Below, one piece after another: positions 1 through 9,600 of a DNA stretch of 33,233 bases. Numbering within the stretch: position 1 is the stretch's first letter; each line of letters starts with the position of its first letter. Source of the DNA: Proteiniphilum sp. X52 (lineage in GTDB: Bacteria; Bacteroidota; Bacteroidia; Bacteroidales; Dysgonomonadaceae); assembly GCF_003712195.1 (NCBI RefSeq), contig NZ_RDSD01000033.1, forward strand, positions 1 through 33,233, read 5' to 3'. A program made the translations under genes and the position numbers. A model generated the notes under the pieces. That model had not been told where the DNA came from, made no database searches, and saw nothing but the letters and a program-made list of their open reading frames with translations.

Positions 1-283
1 GAACCATCATGTCGTCATGGTCGAGCAGTGCGACATATTTGCCCCGGGCTATGTCCACTCCCCGGTTGAATGTCCCGGAAAAATCGTGGGGACAACGTTC
101 ATACCGGATACGCGGATATTTGTATGTCCTTACAATATCGGCTGTGTCATCACTGGAACCGTCGTCCATCAGCAACAGCTCGAAATCGCTGAAAGTTTGG
201 GCCAACACACTGTCGATGGTTTTCCGGATAAACGCCGCCACATTATAGACAGGAACTAAAATGGAAACCTTTACTTCATTCAT
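1..283 (-). CDS. Family 2 glycosyltransferase, N-terminal part (cut by window edge)
   Basis: About 94 residues are visible, and the reading frame runs off the left edge. The start reads MNEVKVSILVPVYN, the usual opening strand of a GT-A fold. It is followed by LLMDDGSSDDT (nucleotide-sugar binding acidic patch) and later ALLDHDDMM, which supplies the metal-binding D-x-D-like motif. This is typical of GT2 enzymes that add sugars to cell-surface glycans in the cytoplasm or at the inner membrane; donor and acceptor cannot be told. The ATG at 283 overlaps the TGA of the upstream frame (ATGA), which suggests translational coupling. The gene probably belongs to a surface-polysaccharide locus to the left. 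Family assignment is firm; the specific role is unknown. Confidence 0.9.
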   Translation of the reverse strand, partial: MNEVKVSILVPVYNVAAFIRKTIDSVLAQTFSDFELLLMDDGSSDDTADIVRTYKYPRIRYERCPHDFSGTFNRGVDIARGKYVALLDHDDMMV

Positions 284-516
284 TCTTGTTTATAAGATTT
301 GAGATGGACAAAATCAAAATCGGGAAATTCCATCTCTTTCCATGTATACTCAAAGCCGACATCCATAATTTTGGTGGCGGCGGGGCTGATCTCAATCAGT
401 ATTTTCCTCAACTTGGCATGTTCCTGCTCATACTCGTGTGTTGCTTCCAAAGAGGACCAGTAGAACTGCCAGAAACGCAACTGATAGCCCTTTCTGTGTT
501 TTGAAAGCCTTATTTC
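280..516 (-). pseudogene. Orphan C-terminal protein fragment coupled to the glycosyltransferase
   Basis: The frame is open from a stop at 517-519 to a TGA at 280-282 that overlaps the glycosyltransferase start. There is no ATG; the first usual alternative start is TTG at 478-480, giving 66 residues, while sensible-looking sequence (RLSKHRKGYQLRFW) continues upstream of it. The peptide is charged and aromatic-rich (EATHEYEQEHAKL, FEYTWKEMEFPDFDF) and I do not recognise it. The ATGA overlap and the protein-like composition suggest the 3' end of a real gene whose 5' part was lost at a rearrangement near 516-526. It could also be an intact small gene using TTG, or a chance frame. Confidence 0.35.
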
Positions 517-519
517 TTA

Positions 520-690
520 TAATAATATCTGGAAACGTCGAATAATATAAGCGCTATTCCTGCTTTACCGTTATACAATCCGGAAGAATTTACGGAGCAT
601 GAATTTAGCAAGACTTCATACCTGTTTTTTCTCTATCGCTACGGGTTAGAAATTGTAAAATGTAAAGATAAGATTTTTTCTATCGCGGAA
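520..690. other. Rearrangement junction between two gene remnants
   Basis: This stretch joins the truncated minus-strand fragment (ends at 516) to the truncated plus-strand permease remnant. A plus-strand frame is open from 526 and reads about 55 residues (for example ALPLYNPEEFTEHEF) before running in phase into the NatB-like part. That segment does not resemble NatB permeases, so it may be a piece of another gene fused in phase, or chance. No repeat ends or insertion-sequence termini are evident. Confidence 0.4.
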
Positions 691-1153
691 TCTGGGTTTA
701 ATGCCGAAGCCATTATGAGTTCTGTAATGAGCGTCAATTGGTTGGAGATTTTGTTTTATTTCATGTTGTTTTTTATCGGCGGCTATATCTTTACGCCTCC
801 ATTTTTCCCATGTTTGCGTCGGCAGTAGATAGCGAAGAAGATACATCGCAATTTATGATGCCTGTATCCTTGCTTATCATGTTTGCCTTTTTCGCGGGAT
901 TTTACAGCGTGAGCAATACCGACGGACCGCTGGCATTCTGGGAGTGGCTTATTCCGTTCACGTCGCCCATTCTGATGATGGTGCGGCTGCCGTTCGGAAT
1001 CCCACCGTGGGAGAAACTGCTTTCGCTGGTGTTGCTTTACGGGACATTTATCCTTATCTCCCTCTTTGCCGCCAAGATCTACCGGGTGGGATCCTGATGT
1101 ACGGCAAGAAACCGTCGGTAAAAGAGATGATAAAGTGGGTGCGGTATAAGTAG
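691..1153 (+). pseudogene. NatB-like ABC transporter permease, 5'-truncated and frameshifted remnant
   Basis: Three successive plus-strand frames join into the C-terminus of a NatB/ABC-2 type permease. The first frame reads SSVMSVNWLEILFYFMLFF to about 789. The second, from about 792, reads ASAVDSEEDTSQFMMPVSL and PFTSPILMMVRLPFGIP. The third, from about 1091, reads ILMYGKKPSVKEMIKWVRYK and stops at 1153. The joins fit single-base losses near 790 and 1089 (the second at GTGGG/ATC). The SAVDSEED and MVRLPFGIP motifs and the KKPS..E.IKW.RYK tail are typical of this exporter permease family. Nothing of the N-terminal half is present. The first frame stays open back to 526, but that extra stretch does not look like NatB. 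It converges on the cluster 1 phosphodiesterase gene, 13 bp away, and is almost certainly non-functional. Confidence 0.75.
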
Positions 1154-1166
1154 CGTTTACCGAATC

Positions 1167-2090
1167 CTATTTTCTTTTCTCAAAAATAGAAAGGATAGGC
1201 CTGGCGATCCATACCTGCGGTTGCGGGAAATCGAGCAGGTAGGCAATGGTTCCGGCCGTATCGTAAACCATAACACTCTCGGGAATGACAAACCCCTTTT
1301 TGATGTTCTTTCCGTAAAAGACCAAGGGACTTTCCATCTCATGCATGGTTTTTCCTCCATGTCCTTTCTTCAACCCTCCATGGTCGGAAGTGACAATAAC
1401 GACGGTTTCATCCATCATGCCTGCTTTCTCTATGGTCTCGATGATCGCTCCCACACAGGCATCAATCCCCTGTGCCGCCTGCAGGTATTCGGGAGAACCC
1501 CATCCGTGATTGTGCCCTGCGCGATCGGTTTCTCCAAAATAAATCATGCATAAGTTGGGCCTTTTTTCTTCTAAATATTTCAAAACCGTGCGCATAGATT
1601 CTTTGGAATGTGTTTTATGGTCGGGTACGCAATAACGAAAATCAATCGCCAACGTATCTACTAAAAAATTCATTCCCTCCCAGTCGAAAATATAGCCGAT
1701 TTCCGACTTGGGATCTGCTTCCCGGTACAATCCGAAGATGTTGGGAAAACGGTTGTCGTCGTTGACCACCCGTGAAGGTAATTCCGGAACGCGGGAACCC
1801 CATTCGGTATATCCGTGTAGTTCCGGAGAGGCTCCCATGAACATGGAGGCCCAGTTGCAGGCACTTACAGAAGGCAATACGCTGCGGCGTTCGAGGGTAT
1901 AAGAACCTTCACGCATCATTTTTTGCAGAGAAGGCATATCCGCACCTTCTCGGATACAATCGGAACTCAGGCCGTCATAACCAATCAGGATCACATGCTT
2001 CGGGAGATTCCTGTTTTTGGAAAAAGCATTTGCCGAAAAAGAAAACAAGGCGAAAAATGCCGTGATAAAAATCAGTGATTGTCGTTTCAT
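1167..2090 (-). CDS. Secreted alkaline-phosphatase-superfamily phosphodiesterase/phosphatase
   Basis: A 307-residue protein with an N-terminal signal peptide (hydrophobic 6-22, likely cut after ANA). It fits the nucleotide pyrophosphatase / type I phosphodiesterase branch of the alkaline phosphatase superfamily, which hydrolyses phosphate mono- or diesters with two zinc ions. Likely metal and catalytic residues in order: D39 (GYDG), nucleophile S76 with N79 (SVSACNW), D189 and H193 (ETDRAGHNHG), D236-H237 (TSDHGG), and H244/H250 (GHGGKTMHEM). At about 285 residues after cleavage it is shorter than eukaryotic NPPs but normal for compact bacterial members. It is the last gene of cluster 1, 228 bp after the DUF1735-type lipoprotein, and would act in the periplasm. 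The substrate is not deducible; a phosphorylated glycan or its released fragments is inferred from context. Confidence 0.88.
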   Translation of the reverse strand: MKRQSLIFITAFFALFSFSANAFSKNRNLPKHVILIGYDGLSSDCIREGADMPSLQKMMREGSYTLERRSVLPSVSACNWASMFMGASPELHGYTEWGSRVPELPSRVVNDDNRFPNIFGLYREADPKSEIGYIFDWEGMNFLVDTLAIDFRYCVPDHKTHSKESMRTVLKYLEEKRPNLCMIYFGETDRAGHNHGWGSPEYLQAAQGIDACVGAIIETIEKAGMMDETVVIVTSDHGGLKKGHGGKTMHEMESPLVFYGKNIKKGFVIPESVMVYDTAGTIAYLLDFPQPQVWIARPILSIFEKRK

Positions 2091-2318
2091 ACGTTTAATA
2101 TTTTATTTCTTAAAGTTATAAAAAAGAATTGTTTAATCCCATTTCCAAAAGAAAAGGTGTCCAGAACGGCACCAAAAAAGGGAGTCGGGCACACGGAATT
2201 ATTCCGGTTAATCCGCATGTGAGCCCCTAAACCCCCATTTTTTGTGAAATTTCTGCGGAACATTTTTTTGTTGTTCTCTGTTGTAGGCTTGAGGAAAACA
2301 AGTACGGTTGACGTCACA

Positions 2319-3197
2319 TCAATATTCCTCTTCATCCGTGACTGATAGATCCCTTATTTTTTCTTTTATGACAAGCTCATTGCCGTTTTGATCGGTATAT
2401 GCATAGTTTAATTCAAAAGATTTATTTGTTTTGTCATAGGAACTTTCCCCAAAATCCCTGATTTGTGCATTTCTCCATGCCGAAATACTCACTTGCGTAC
2501 TATCGTCGGCGATGGTGAGTACCATGTAATGGGTGTCAAGGAATTCCTTTTCATCGACTAGGTCATGAATGGGCATTCTTACGGAGTTGGATGAAATTGC
2601 CTTTAAGACAGGCTGTACCGAGCGTACCGTACCGGGTAATACCGTAGAACTGCCGGAATATTCTCCCGAAAAACCGTTCATCATTTTAATTTCATAAATA
2701 ATCGTATTGAGTTTGGGATTTATTTCGTATCCCTGATCGTTTGAAATGAGTTTTAATGGAAGGACATAATTGCTGTCAACTTCCAGTCCATTCATCGAGA
2801 AAGGGATTTTGAGTGTTCCGTATTGTTCTCCTTTCCGGATTACCGCTTTTTTCTTTGGAAACTGGTAATGTGATTCGGGCAGCAATACTTTTTTCGTGAA
2901 ATCAGGATTGACTATTTTCCTTATTTCATTAAAGGAATCAAGGGCTTGGGTTGTCAATTCCAACGTAACGGAAACGTCTCTGCCGATCGATTCACTTCCC
3001 GAGCAATATACCGATACGGTTATGGAATCCTTTTCGTTATGATAGAAATGTTCGTTTTCATATAACAAATCGTCACTATTTACAATATATAGGATTTTTT
3101 TATACTGTTCCCCGAAGTCGGTATATGAACCATTGCAGGAAATCATGTAAAATGCCATCATTGAACAGCATAATTTCAAATATTTTTTTCCTTTCAT
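2319..3197 (-). CDS. DUF1735-type surface lipoprotein (PUL accessory)
   Basis: A 292-residue lipoprotein: a hydrophobic leader ends in MISC with lipidated C21. The N-terminal half has the pattern of the DUF1735 (BT_3987-like) beta-sandwich found beside SusD proteins: short strands, KKVLLPESHYQFPKKKAVIRKG, then LPLKLIS...Y.INPKLNTIIYEI. The C-terminal half (about 180-292) resembles the lipocalin-like DUF4361 type. Proteins of this type are surface-exposed and are thought to assist glycan binding; no catalytic residues are evident. The start lies 21 bp after the SusD stop, so the two are probably co-transcribed. The very acidic end (DEEEY) sits close to the stop. The general class is likely; the exact domain names are from memory of the family pattern. 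Confidence 0.75.
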   Translation of the reverse strand: MKGKKYLKLCCSMMAFYMISCNGSYTDFGEQYKKILYIVNSDDLLYENEHFYHNEKDSITVSVYCSGSESIGRDVSVTLELTTQALDSFNEIRKIVNPDFTKKVLLPESHYQFPKKKAVIRKGEQYGTLKIPFSMNGLEVDSNYVLPLKLISNDQGYEINPKLNTIIYEIKMMNGFSGEYSGSSTVLPGTVRSVQPVLKAISSNSVRMPIHDLVDEKEFLDTHYMVLTIADDSTQVSISAWRNAQIRDFGESSYDKTNKSFELNYAYTDQNGNELVIKEKIRDLSVTDEEEY

Positions 3198-3218
3198 TTT
3201 GAAAATCTTTATGGGTGA

Positions 3219-5228
3219 TTAGTAACCTGGGAACTGATCTAAGTTTGGATTTTTGTCTATTTCATGTTTGGGAATGGGAAAGAATGTTTGTCTGTCGGTA
3301 AAAATCTTATAGATCCAATCTTTTTCCCGGACTTTTACAACGGTGTAAAACTTATCGGGTTCCGATTCTTTGGCACTTACATCGCATCCTTTTACCGTTT
3401 CATTTTCGTAATAAACAGCCTGCTTTGTACGTCTGAGATCAAAATAGCGACGATTTTCCCATGCCATCTCAATTTGACGCTCGCGTAATATTAATTTTCT
3501 CATCCGGGCAACATCCGCCACATCGGCATCGGTAATTCCCGGCAATCCGGCCCTGTAACGAATCAAATTAAAACAGCGTTTCATTTCCTTTACATCTCTC
3601 GATACCGTTATATCGTTTATGGTATAGCTCTTGTCCAGTTCATTCATGGCTTCCACATAATTCAGATAGACTTCTGCCATCCGATATACGAGGTTGTATT
3701 TTTTCTTGACCCTGCCATCCGGCAACCAGGAATCTTCATAATGAATATATTTTTTACATAAGTATCCGGACATGGGGTACTCTTCTTTATTAACTTTCCA
3801 AGTAGCAAAACTTTTACCGCTTTTGGAATCGAAGAAGAATTTGGCAACTTTCCCATCCCGCTGATCTATTTTGTCAGGAGGTGTTGAGATGGAGGGATAA
3901 TAGGAGTTGTTATAAGCAACGGTTGCATAAAATCTCATTTCGCGGTTTACGTACCATTTACATGTTCCGCTCAATATGGTAAAGCCTTTATCGGTTTTGT
4001 TCCCGGAGAAAACGACTTCGGTGTCCGTAAGCCCTGATTCGTACGGATAGGTTTCACTGGCATTATCAATGGTCCTTCCGTCGATCATGTAATAGGCGTC
4101 AACAAGATTTTGAGGAATAAAATAAACGCCCCAGCCTCCGATGACCCATGGAGCGGTATATTGAGCATTGGTGTTAACCGAGGAATTTTGGCGGCTAAAA
4201 AGTATTTCGCAATTTGAGGAAGCCAATACGCATTCCCCATTGAACATATCAGCGTATGAATGGTAGGGATCGATTCCTCCCACACCCTTGGGGAAATCGG
4301 CCTGTTCTTCTTCCGGAACAGGGAGATATGGGGTATTATCCATTTTAGGAACCGTATATAAATCGTTGGGTTTCAGGTTAACCAACCGTTTGGCATTGGC
4401 AGCGGCGATAGCCCATTTTTCGTTGTTTTGAACCGGATTGAGGTAGGGAACCCCGGCATTGTTCTTGAAACTATTTTCAAACTCTTTATTTTCTCCGTTA
4501 AACAAGGGGCTTGCCGTATAGAGGGATAATCTGGACAAAACGGCCATGGCCGAATATTTCGTCGGTTTACCTACTTCAGAATTGTCAAGAATTTCGCTCG
4601 GGAGTAACTTGATGGCTGTTTCTAAAAGAGAAGCGACATAATCGCTACATTCATCCCACGTGTTTCGTTCCACAAACATCTGATCGATGGGCGTATCAAA
4701 ATCAACAGGCTTGTCAGGCATGATGGGAACCGGTCCCCATGCCAGCATTAACTCAAAATAAAGACAGGCTTTGATAAAGGTAGCCTCCCCGATCCATTCG
4801 GAGCGTTTCAACTCTCCCGCTTCCTCACAATCATTTACCCGCATGATAAATGTATTGGCTTTTCGAATTCCTTCATAGAACCGATCCCATTTATCAATGG
4901 AATATAGTTTCTCGGGGGTCATCAAATTGTTGCAGAAAGCATTGTAGTTATGGTTGGACTTTGATTGATCGTACCCGGCAACACCCTCATCCGAAATCAA
5001 AGAATAGGGCATGGCATCATTACTCCATGCAACATTAATGCCATTATCTATTAGATAACTATACACATTATTAAGATATTTTTGAGTATATTCTTTCTTG
5101 ATGAAAAGCGTATCAATTGTAAACAGATCGGTGATGTAGGGATCAATATCCAAGAAATTACACGACTGAAAACAGAAAGATAGACCTATAATGAAAGGAA
5201 TGTATTCTTTGCGTAAAAACTTTTTCAT
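3219..5228 (-). CDS. SusD/RagB family glycan-binding lipoprotein (cluster 1)
   Basis: A 669-residue SusD-like lipoprotein, rather long for the family (usually 480-650). Its signal ends in CFQSC (C23), followed by NFLDIDP, the usual post-lipidation motif. TPR-like helices carry WDRFYEGIRKANTFI and AEATF-like EATFIKACLYFELMLAWGPV. The C-terminus shows the diagnostic IRYRAGLPGI, RERQIEMAWENRRYFDLRR and PIPKHEIDKNPNLDQFPGY. SusD proteins form the lid over the SusC channel and bind the glycan at the cell surface. It begins 21 bp after the IPT/NHL gene and is followed by the DUF1735-type lipoprotein, consistent with one operon from susC. The ligand is unknown. Confidence 0.96.
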   Translation of the reverse strand: MKKFLRKEYIPFIIGLSFCFQSCNFLDIDPYITDLFTIDTLFIKKEYTQKYLNNVYSYLIDNGINVAWSNDAMPYSLISDEGVAGYDQSKSNHNYNAFCNNLMTPEKLYSIDKWDRFYEGIRKANTFIMRVNDCEEAGELKRSEWIGEATFIKACLYFELMLAWGPVPIMPDKPVDFDTPIDQMFVERNTWDECSDYVASLLETAIKLLPSEILDNSEVGKPTKYSAMAVLSRLSLYTASPLFNGENKEFENSFKNNAGVPYLNPVQNNEKWAIAAANAKRLVNLKPNDLYTVPKMDNTPYLPVPEEEQADFPKGVGGIDPYHSYADMFNGECVLASSNCEILFSRQNSSVNTNAQYTAPWVIGGWGVYFIPQNLVDAYYMIDGRTIDNASETYPYESGLTDTEVVFSGNKTDKGFTILSGTCKWYVNREMRFYATVAYNNSYYPSISTPPDKIDQRDGKVAKFFFDSKSGKSFATWKVNKEEYPMSGYLCKKYIHYEDSWLPDGRVKKKYNLVYRMAEVYLNYVEAMNELDKSYTINDITVSRDVKEMKRCFNLIRYRAGLPGITDADVADVARMRKLILRERQIEMAWENRRYFDLRRTKQAVYYENETVKGCDVSAKESEPDKFYTVVKVREKDWIYKIFTDRQTFFPIPKHEIDKNPNLDQFPGY

Positions 5229-5249
5229 ATTTGGAGTGTTTAAATAAAT

Positions 5250-6629
5250 CTACTGTATTGATATACATCTTATTACGTAGTTGAAGGTGTCGGCTACATA
5301 GATAATGCCGTCCGGCGTGGAAGCCAAACCATAGGGAGAATTGAAAAGAGCCTCTTTCGGCTTTCCGTCTTTATATCCCTTGCTTCCCGGAACACCGGCT
5401 AAAACGGTACAATTGTAATCTTCATCAATCTTCCAGATGATACTATTCGTATAATCGGCTAAGTAAATATTGCCTTCGTGATCGGAAGTAATATCTTCCA
5501 ACCCTCCAAAGCGGGCATAGATCCCATTTCCCTCTATCGCAGATCCTTTTCCCGAACCGGCAATATGTTCGGTATCCCGAAAGGTGATATGCGGCTTGCT
5601 TTTACCCGCAGGAATATGATTGGGATTAAAACGAAAAACTTGTCCGCCGCCCTCAGTGCAAGCATAAATGTATCCGTTTTTCTTATTGTAGGTGATATGC
5701 GCCCAATTTCCCAAATTCATGTTTTCACCGATCAGTTCTATCATTCCGGACGATTGTTCGATTCGGAACAGACGCGCACCATCTTGTGTTAATAAATAGA
5801 CATAATTATTCCCTGAAGTAAGTCCTGAACAGGTTTTATTACCCACAAGAAAATTGTTTAGTTCATCTTTTTGATCGTAGAATATTTTGGGATCCAGCCA
5901 ATTGGTTGTTTTGTAAAAACCATAGAACAGAAGGGGGCGTATGGATGTATTCCTTTCCAACACAAAAAAGGATGAATAATCATGATTGAAGATACAACTC
6001 CAGGGCTGGTTTAAGCCACTCAATAAGGAGGTTACTTTATTGTCCTTTATAGAGATAAATCGGATTTTTTTACCAAAATCATCCGATACCATTATTGTAT
6101 TTCCGATGTTATCTACCGCTACCTTTGCCGGCCTGGTAAAGGTCCCCTCCAATGCTGTGCCGTCTTGCGATGTATTCACTCCTGCAATACCAGCAACGGT
6201 TGTTACACTTGCTTTGAGATGGTATTTAAATTGTATGTTTTCCAATACGGCTTCAATTCCCTGAAAGGGATTTTCAGGTTCTTTCTTTTCGGAGATGACA
6301 ACTTTGATGGTGGATAGTTCTCCGGGTTGTTTGGGCACCATGGCATAAATGGCATTGTCCTGGATTTTAAGGATAAATGCCTCCTTTTTATTGAAGAAGA
6401 GTTTTACTTTTTCCTTATTGTTCCCGAAGTTCGATCCGGATACCACCACCCGGGTGCCAAGTCCCCCTTCTTTGGGTGAAATATCTTGCACAACCATCGG
6501 TTTCCCGATGGTATGGGGAATATCATAAGGGTTCTTTTCGTCGTTATTCCTTTCATTGCAAGCCAGAAAGAAAACGATAAACAACAGGGCACTAAAAAAT
6601 TGTACGTATCTTTTCATTTTATTTTTCAT
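5250..6629 (-). CDS. IPT/TIG plus NHL-repeat surface lipoprotein
   Basis: A lipoprotein of about 459 residues from the ATG at 6629 (MKNKMKRYVQ), four bases after the susC stop; a second ATG at 6617 is possible. The leader ends FFLAC (C24). An IPT/TIG immunoglobulin-like domain follows (about 44-125: VVQDISPKEGGLGTRVVVSG, FGNNKEKVKLFF). A beta-propeller of NHL-type repeats makes up the rest: GTFTRPAKVAVDNIGNTIMV, ARFGGLEDITSDHEGNIYLA and FNSPYGLASTPDGIIYVAD. Such proteins are usually surface glycan-binding or scaffold proteins; no catalytic residues can be named. Its place between susC and susD is unusual, since accessory binding proteins more often follow susD. Tight spacing on both sides indicates co-transcription. 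Confidence 0.87.
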   Translation of the reverse strand: MKNKMKRYVQFFSALLFIVFFLACNERNNDEKNPYDIPHTIGKPMVVQDISPKEGGLGTRVVVSGSNFGNNKEKVKLFFNKKEAFILKIQDNAIYAMVPKQPGELSTIKVVISEKKEPENPFQGIEAVLENIQFKYHLKASVTTVAGIAGVNTSQDGTALEGTFTRPAKVAVDNIGNTIMVSDDFGKKIRFISIKDNKVTSLLSGLNQPWSCIFNHDYSSFFVLERNTSIRPLLFYGFYKTTNWLDPKIFYDQKDELNNFLVGNKTCSGLTSGNNYVYLLTQDGARLFRIEQSSGMIELIGENMNLGNWAHITYNKKNGYIYACTEGGGQVFRFNPNHIPAGKSKPHITFRDTEHIAGSGKGSAIEGNGIYARFGGLEDITSDHEGNIYLADYTNSIIWKIDEDYNCTVLAGVPGSKGYKDGKPKEALFNSPYGLASTPDGIIYVADTFNYVIRCISIQ

Positions 6630-6633
6630 TTTT

Positions 6634-9600
6634 TTAAAAAGAGATTTGCAATACCATAGAGAAGGTGCGGGGAAGGGGATAGACCGCTCCATTGGAGCTG
6701 GCCTGCTCCGGATCCCACAGTTTCACTTTGTCCCATACATGGAGATTATCGCCAATAAAAGAGACGCGGCAGTTTTTCATGGACAGCCGTTCAATGATTT
6801 TTTTAGGCAACGTATAGCCGATCTCCAGCGTTTTTAACCGTAAAAAACTGGCATCGGAGAGCCAAAAGGTGGAGTTGCGGTTGTTGTTTTCATTGTGTCC
6901 GTATGTCAGACGGGGGAACCGGGCATTGGGATTCTCGGTGGTGGGGTCGCCAGAATAAGAGGCGGGTGTCCACCTGTTTTTTTGCTCATTTACAATGGAG
7001 AGGACGTTGCCCGTTATTCCTCCCGAAAAAGGATAATATCCTGCTCCTCCCATAAAATAGTCCACCTGGGAAGAACCCCTGAAAAAAATATTGAAGTCGA
7101 GGTTCTTCCAGTTGCAACTGGTTGCAAATCCATATTGTATCTTTGGAATATTGGAATTACCAATGGGAACATAATCATCACTGTTGATAATTCCATCACC
7201 ATTGATATCCTTGTACTTTATATCACCCGGTAAAACCTTACCGAACTGTTTCGGACTGTTTTTCACATCTTCTTCGTCTTTAAACAACCCCAAAGCAATC
7301 AGTCCCCGGGTGATATTATTGCTGCTTCCTTTTTTCGCCAGGTAGGGATACCGGACATCCACTTCATCGTAATCGATGATCTTGTCGCGCGTCAAGGTGA
7401 AATTCCCTCTTATTTCCATATACAGGTCTCCCCAACGTTTGGTATATGACGCGGTTCCGTCTGCCCCCCAACTCTTCATCTTTCCCACATTGCCCCATGG
7501 TTTAACACTAACGCCAATTGTTCCGGGCAGGGTTACGCGTTGCATAAAAATATTGTTGCGGTAATCCATGAATCCGTCCACGGTCAAGTTGAAAGCATCC
7601 CATAGCTGCAGGTCAATCCCCAAGTTTTGTTTGATCGCTTTCTCCCAGACCAATCCGGTCGATCCCAACTGGGATTCCGTTACTCCTCCAACACCGGAAG
7701 GAATATCTCCAAAGGCGTAGCCCGAAGCATTCATATCAATATAGGTCAGATAGGGAAATCGGACATCATTGCTGATTTTATCATTTCCAACCAACCCGTG
7801 AGAATAACGAAATTTTAGTGTATTGATGAATGCGGCTTTTTCCTTAATGAAGGAATAGTTCGAAACAACATAGCCCAATGCGATGGATGGAAAAAAACCA
7901 AACCGTTGTCCTTTGGGAAAATTTTCGGATCCATTATAGCCAAAGTTCCCTTCAATGAAATAAATGTCGTTATAGGAGTAGGTTAAACGTCCGGCAATAC
8001 CCTGATTTCTATAGGGAATAGATGCGATCTCCCCGGATACATCGGTTCTTGTATAGTCTTTTTGATTGTATAAGAACATAGTGCCGACTCGATGTCTTTC
8101 AGCAATAACCTGATTATAATCAAGTTTTGATTCGATATAAATTGTTCGTATTCCATAAGACGAACTACCAAAGGTCATAGGGGTGGCCACAACGGTTTTG
8201 ATTGTCATCAATTCTCCTGTATTCCAGTTCCGATCAGTTGCATAATACAAATCGGGCATTTTTGTCCGGCTGGTATAATGGTTGTTGAAATTGTCGAACG
8301 AGACTGAACCGGTAGCGTTCAACCCCTTGACAAGAAAATCCAGGTTTTGGTTGATAACCAGTAGGGATTCGATGGAATTTTCCCGCTCGGTCACAAAACC
8401 GGTATGGTTTAACAATACCGAAGGAGAAACGAGAGAATGGTTGTTTCCGTATGCGGGCAATTGCCCGTTGGAGTATCGTAACGGCACGGTCAGGGGGGTC
8501 AGGTTTGCCTGTGCGCTCCATATGGCTCCGGTCGTTCCGATACCGGGGCGATTCATATCAATCAGTTTTGCCGAGAGCAATAAACTCACTCGGGTGGTCG
8601 GCGTAGCATTGACATCGATATTGCTGCGAAAAGAGTACTGGTTGCGGCGTACATTGGTATTGTATTTTTCCAGTCCCGTCTGTTTGTAAATACCCTCATT
8701 GGTACGGTAAAAGCCGCTCATATAATAGCGTGCCGATTTCCCTCCTCCCGAGATATTGATATTGGCCTGCGTACCCCAAGTGTTTTTTTTCAGAATTTCT
8801 TTCTGCCAGTTTACATCCGGATATAAGTCCGGATCCATATTGTATTTTATGATATCATAGATTTCCGGGGAATAAATAAATTGTCCTCCTCGGACAATTT
8901 GTGCCTCATTGGCCAATTTTGCATAATCGTAGGCTCCCAGATATTGGGGTAATCGGGGTAATGTTTCCAATGTTGTTTTTACATTGGCGTTAATGGAAAT
9001 TTTTCCTTCTGTCCCTCGCTTCGTATTAATCAATACCACACCATTGGCTCCCCTTGCACCGTATACCGCCGTGGCCGTGGCATCTTTCAGGATGGAGAAG
9101 CTCTCTATATCTTCCGGTGCCAGTTCGTTCAAACTGCTCGAACCGCGGTCCATTCCATCGATCAAGATCAAGGCGCCGCTGTTGGCGCCGAAAGTGCTGA
9201 TGCCCCTGATCCAGAATTCCGATACGTCCTGCCCCGGTTCCCCGCTCCGTTGTATGCCGACCAGCCCGGCAATGCGCCCGGCAAGCGCGTTGGATACGGA
9301 TGTAACGCCTCCCACATTCAACTCCCTGGTACTGACGTTTGAGATGGAACCGATGACGCTTACTTTCCGCTGTGTGCCATAACCGACTACGGTTACTTCT
9401 TCCAAAGTCTTCGTGTCTTCAAACAGTGTAATGTTCAATATTGTCTTCCCTTTCGTGTTGATTTCTTGTGTTGTATATCCTATGAAAGACACCTCGATGA
9501 TGGCATCCTGGGCAACTTTTAAAACGTACTTCCCGTCCGTGTCGGTCACGGTACCGTTGGAACGGAGCCCTTTTTCCACGATATTGGCGCCGATGATGGA

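Noticed and set aside
1154-1200. Imperfect inverted repeat at the end of the phosphodiesterase gene as a terminator
   Set aside because: The arms (CTAT.CTTTCT and AGAAAAG.AAATAG) pair only with bulges and overlap the coding end. This is too weak to call.
2087-2335. Minus-strand frame of 82 codons between the DUF1735-type gene and the phosphodiesterase gene
   Set aside because: It overlaps the end of the upstream gene, has no domain-like pattern or leader, and most of it is ordinary AT-rich intergenic DNA.
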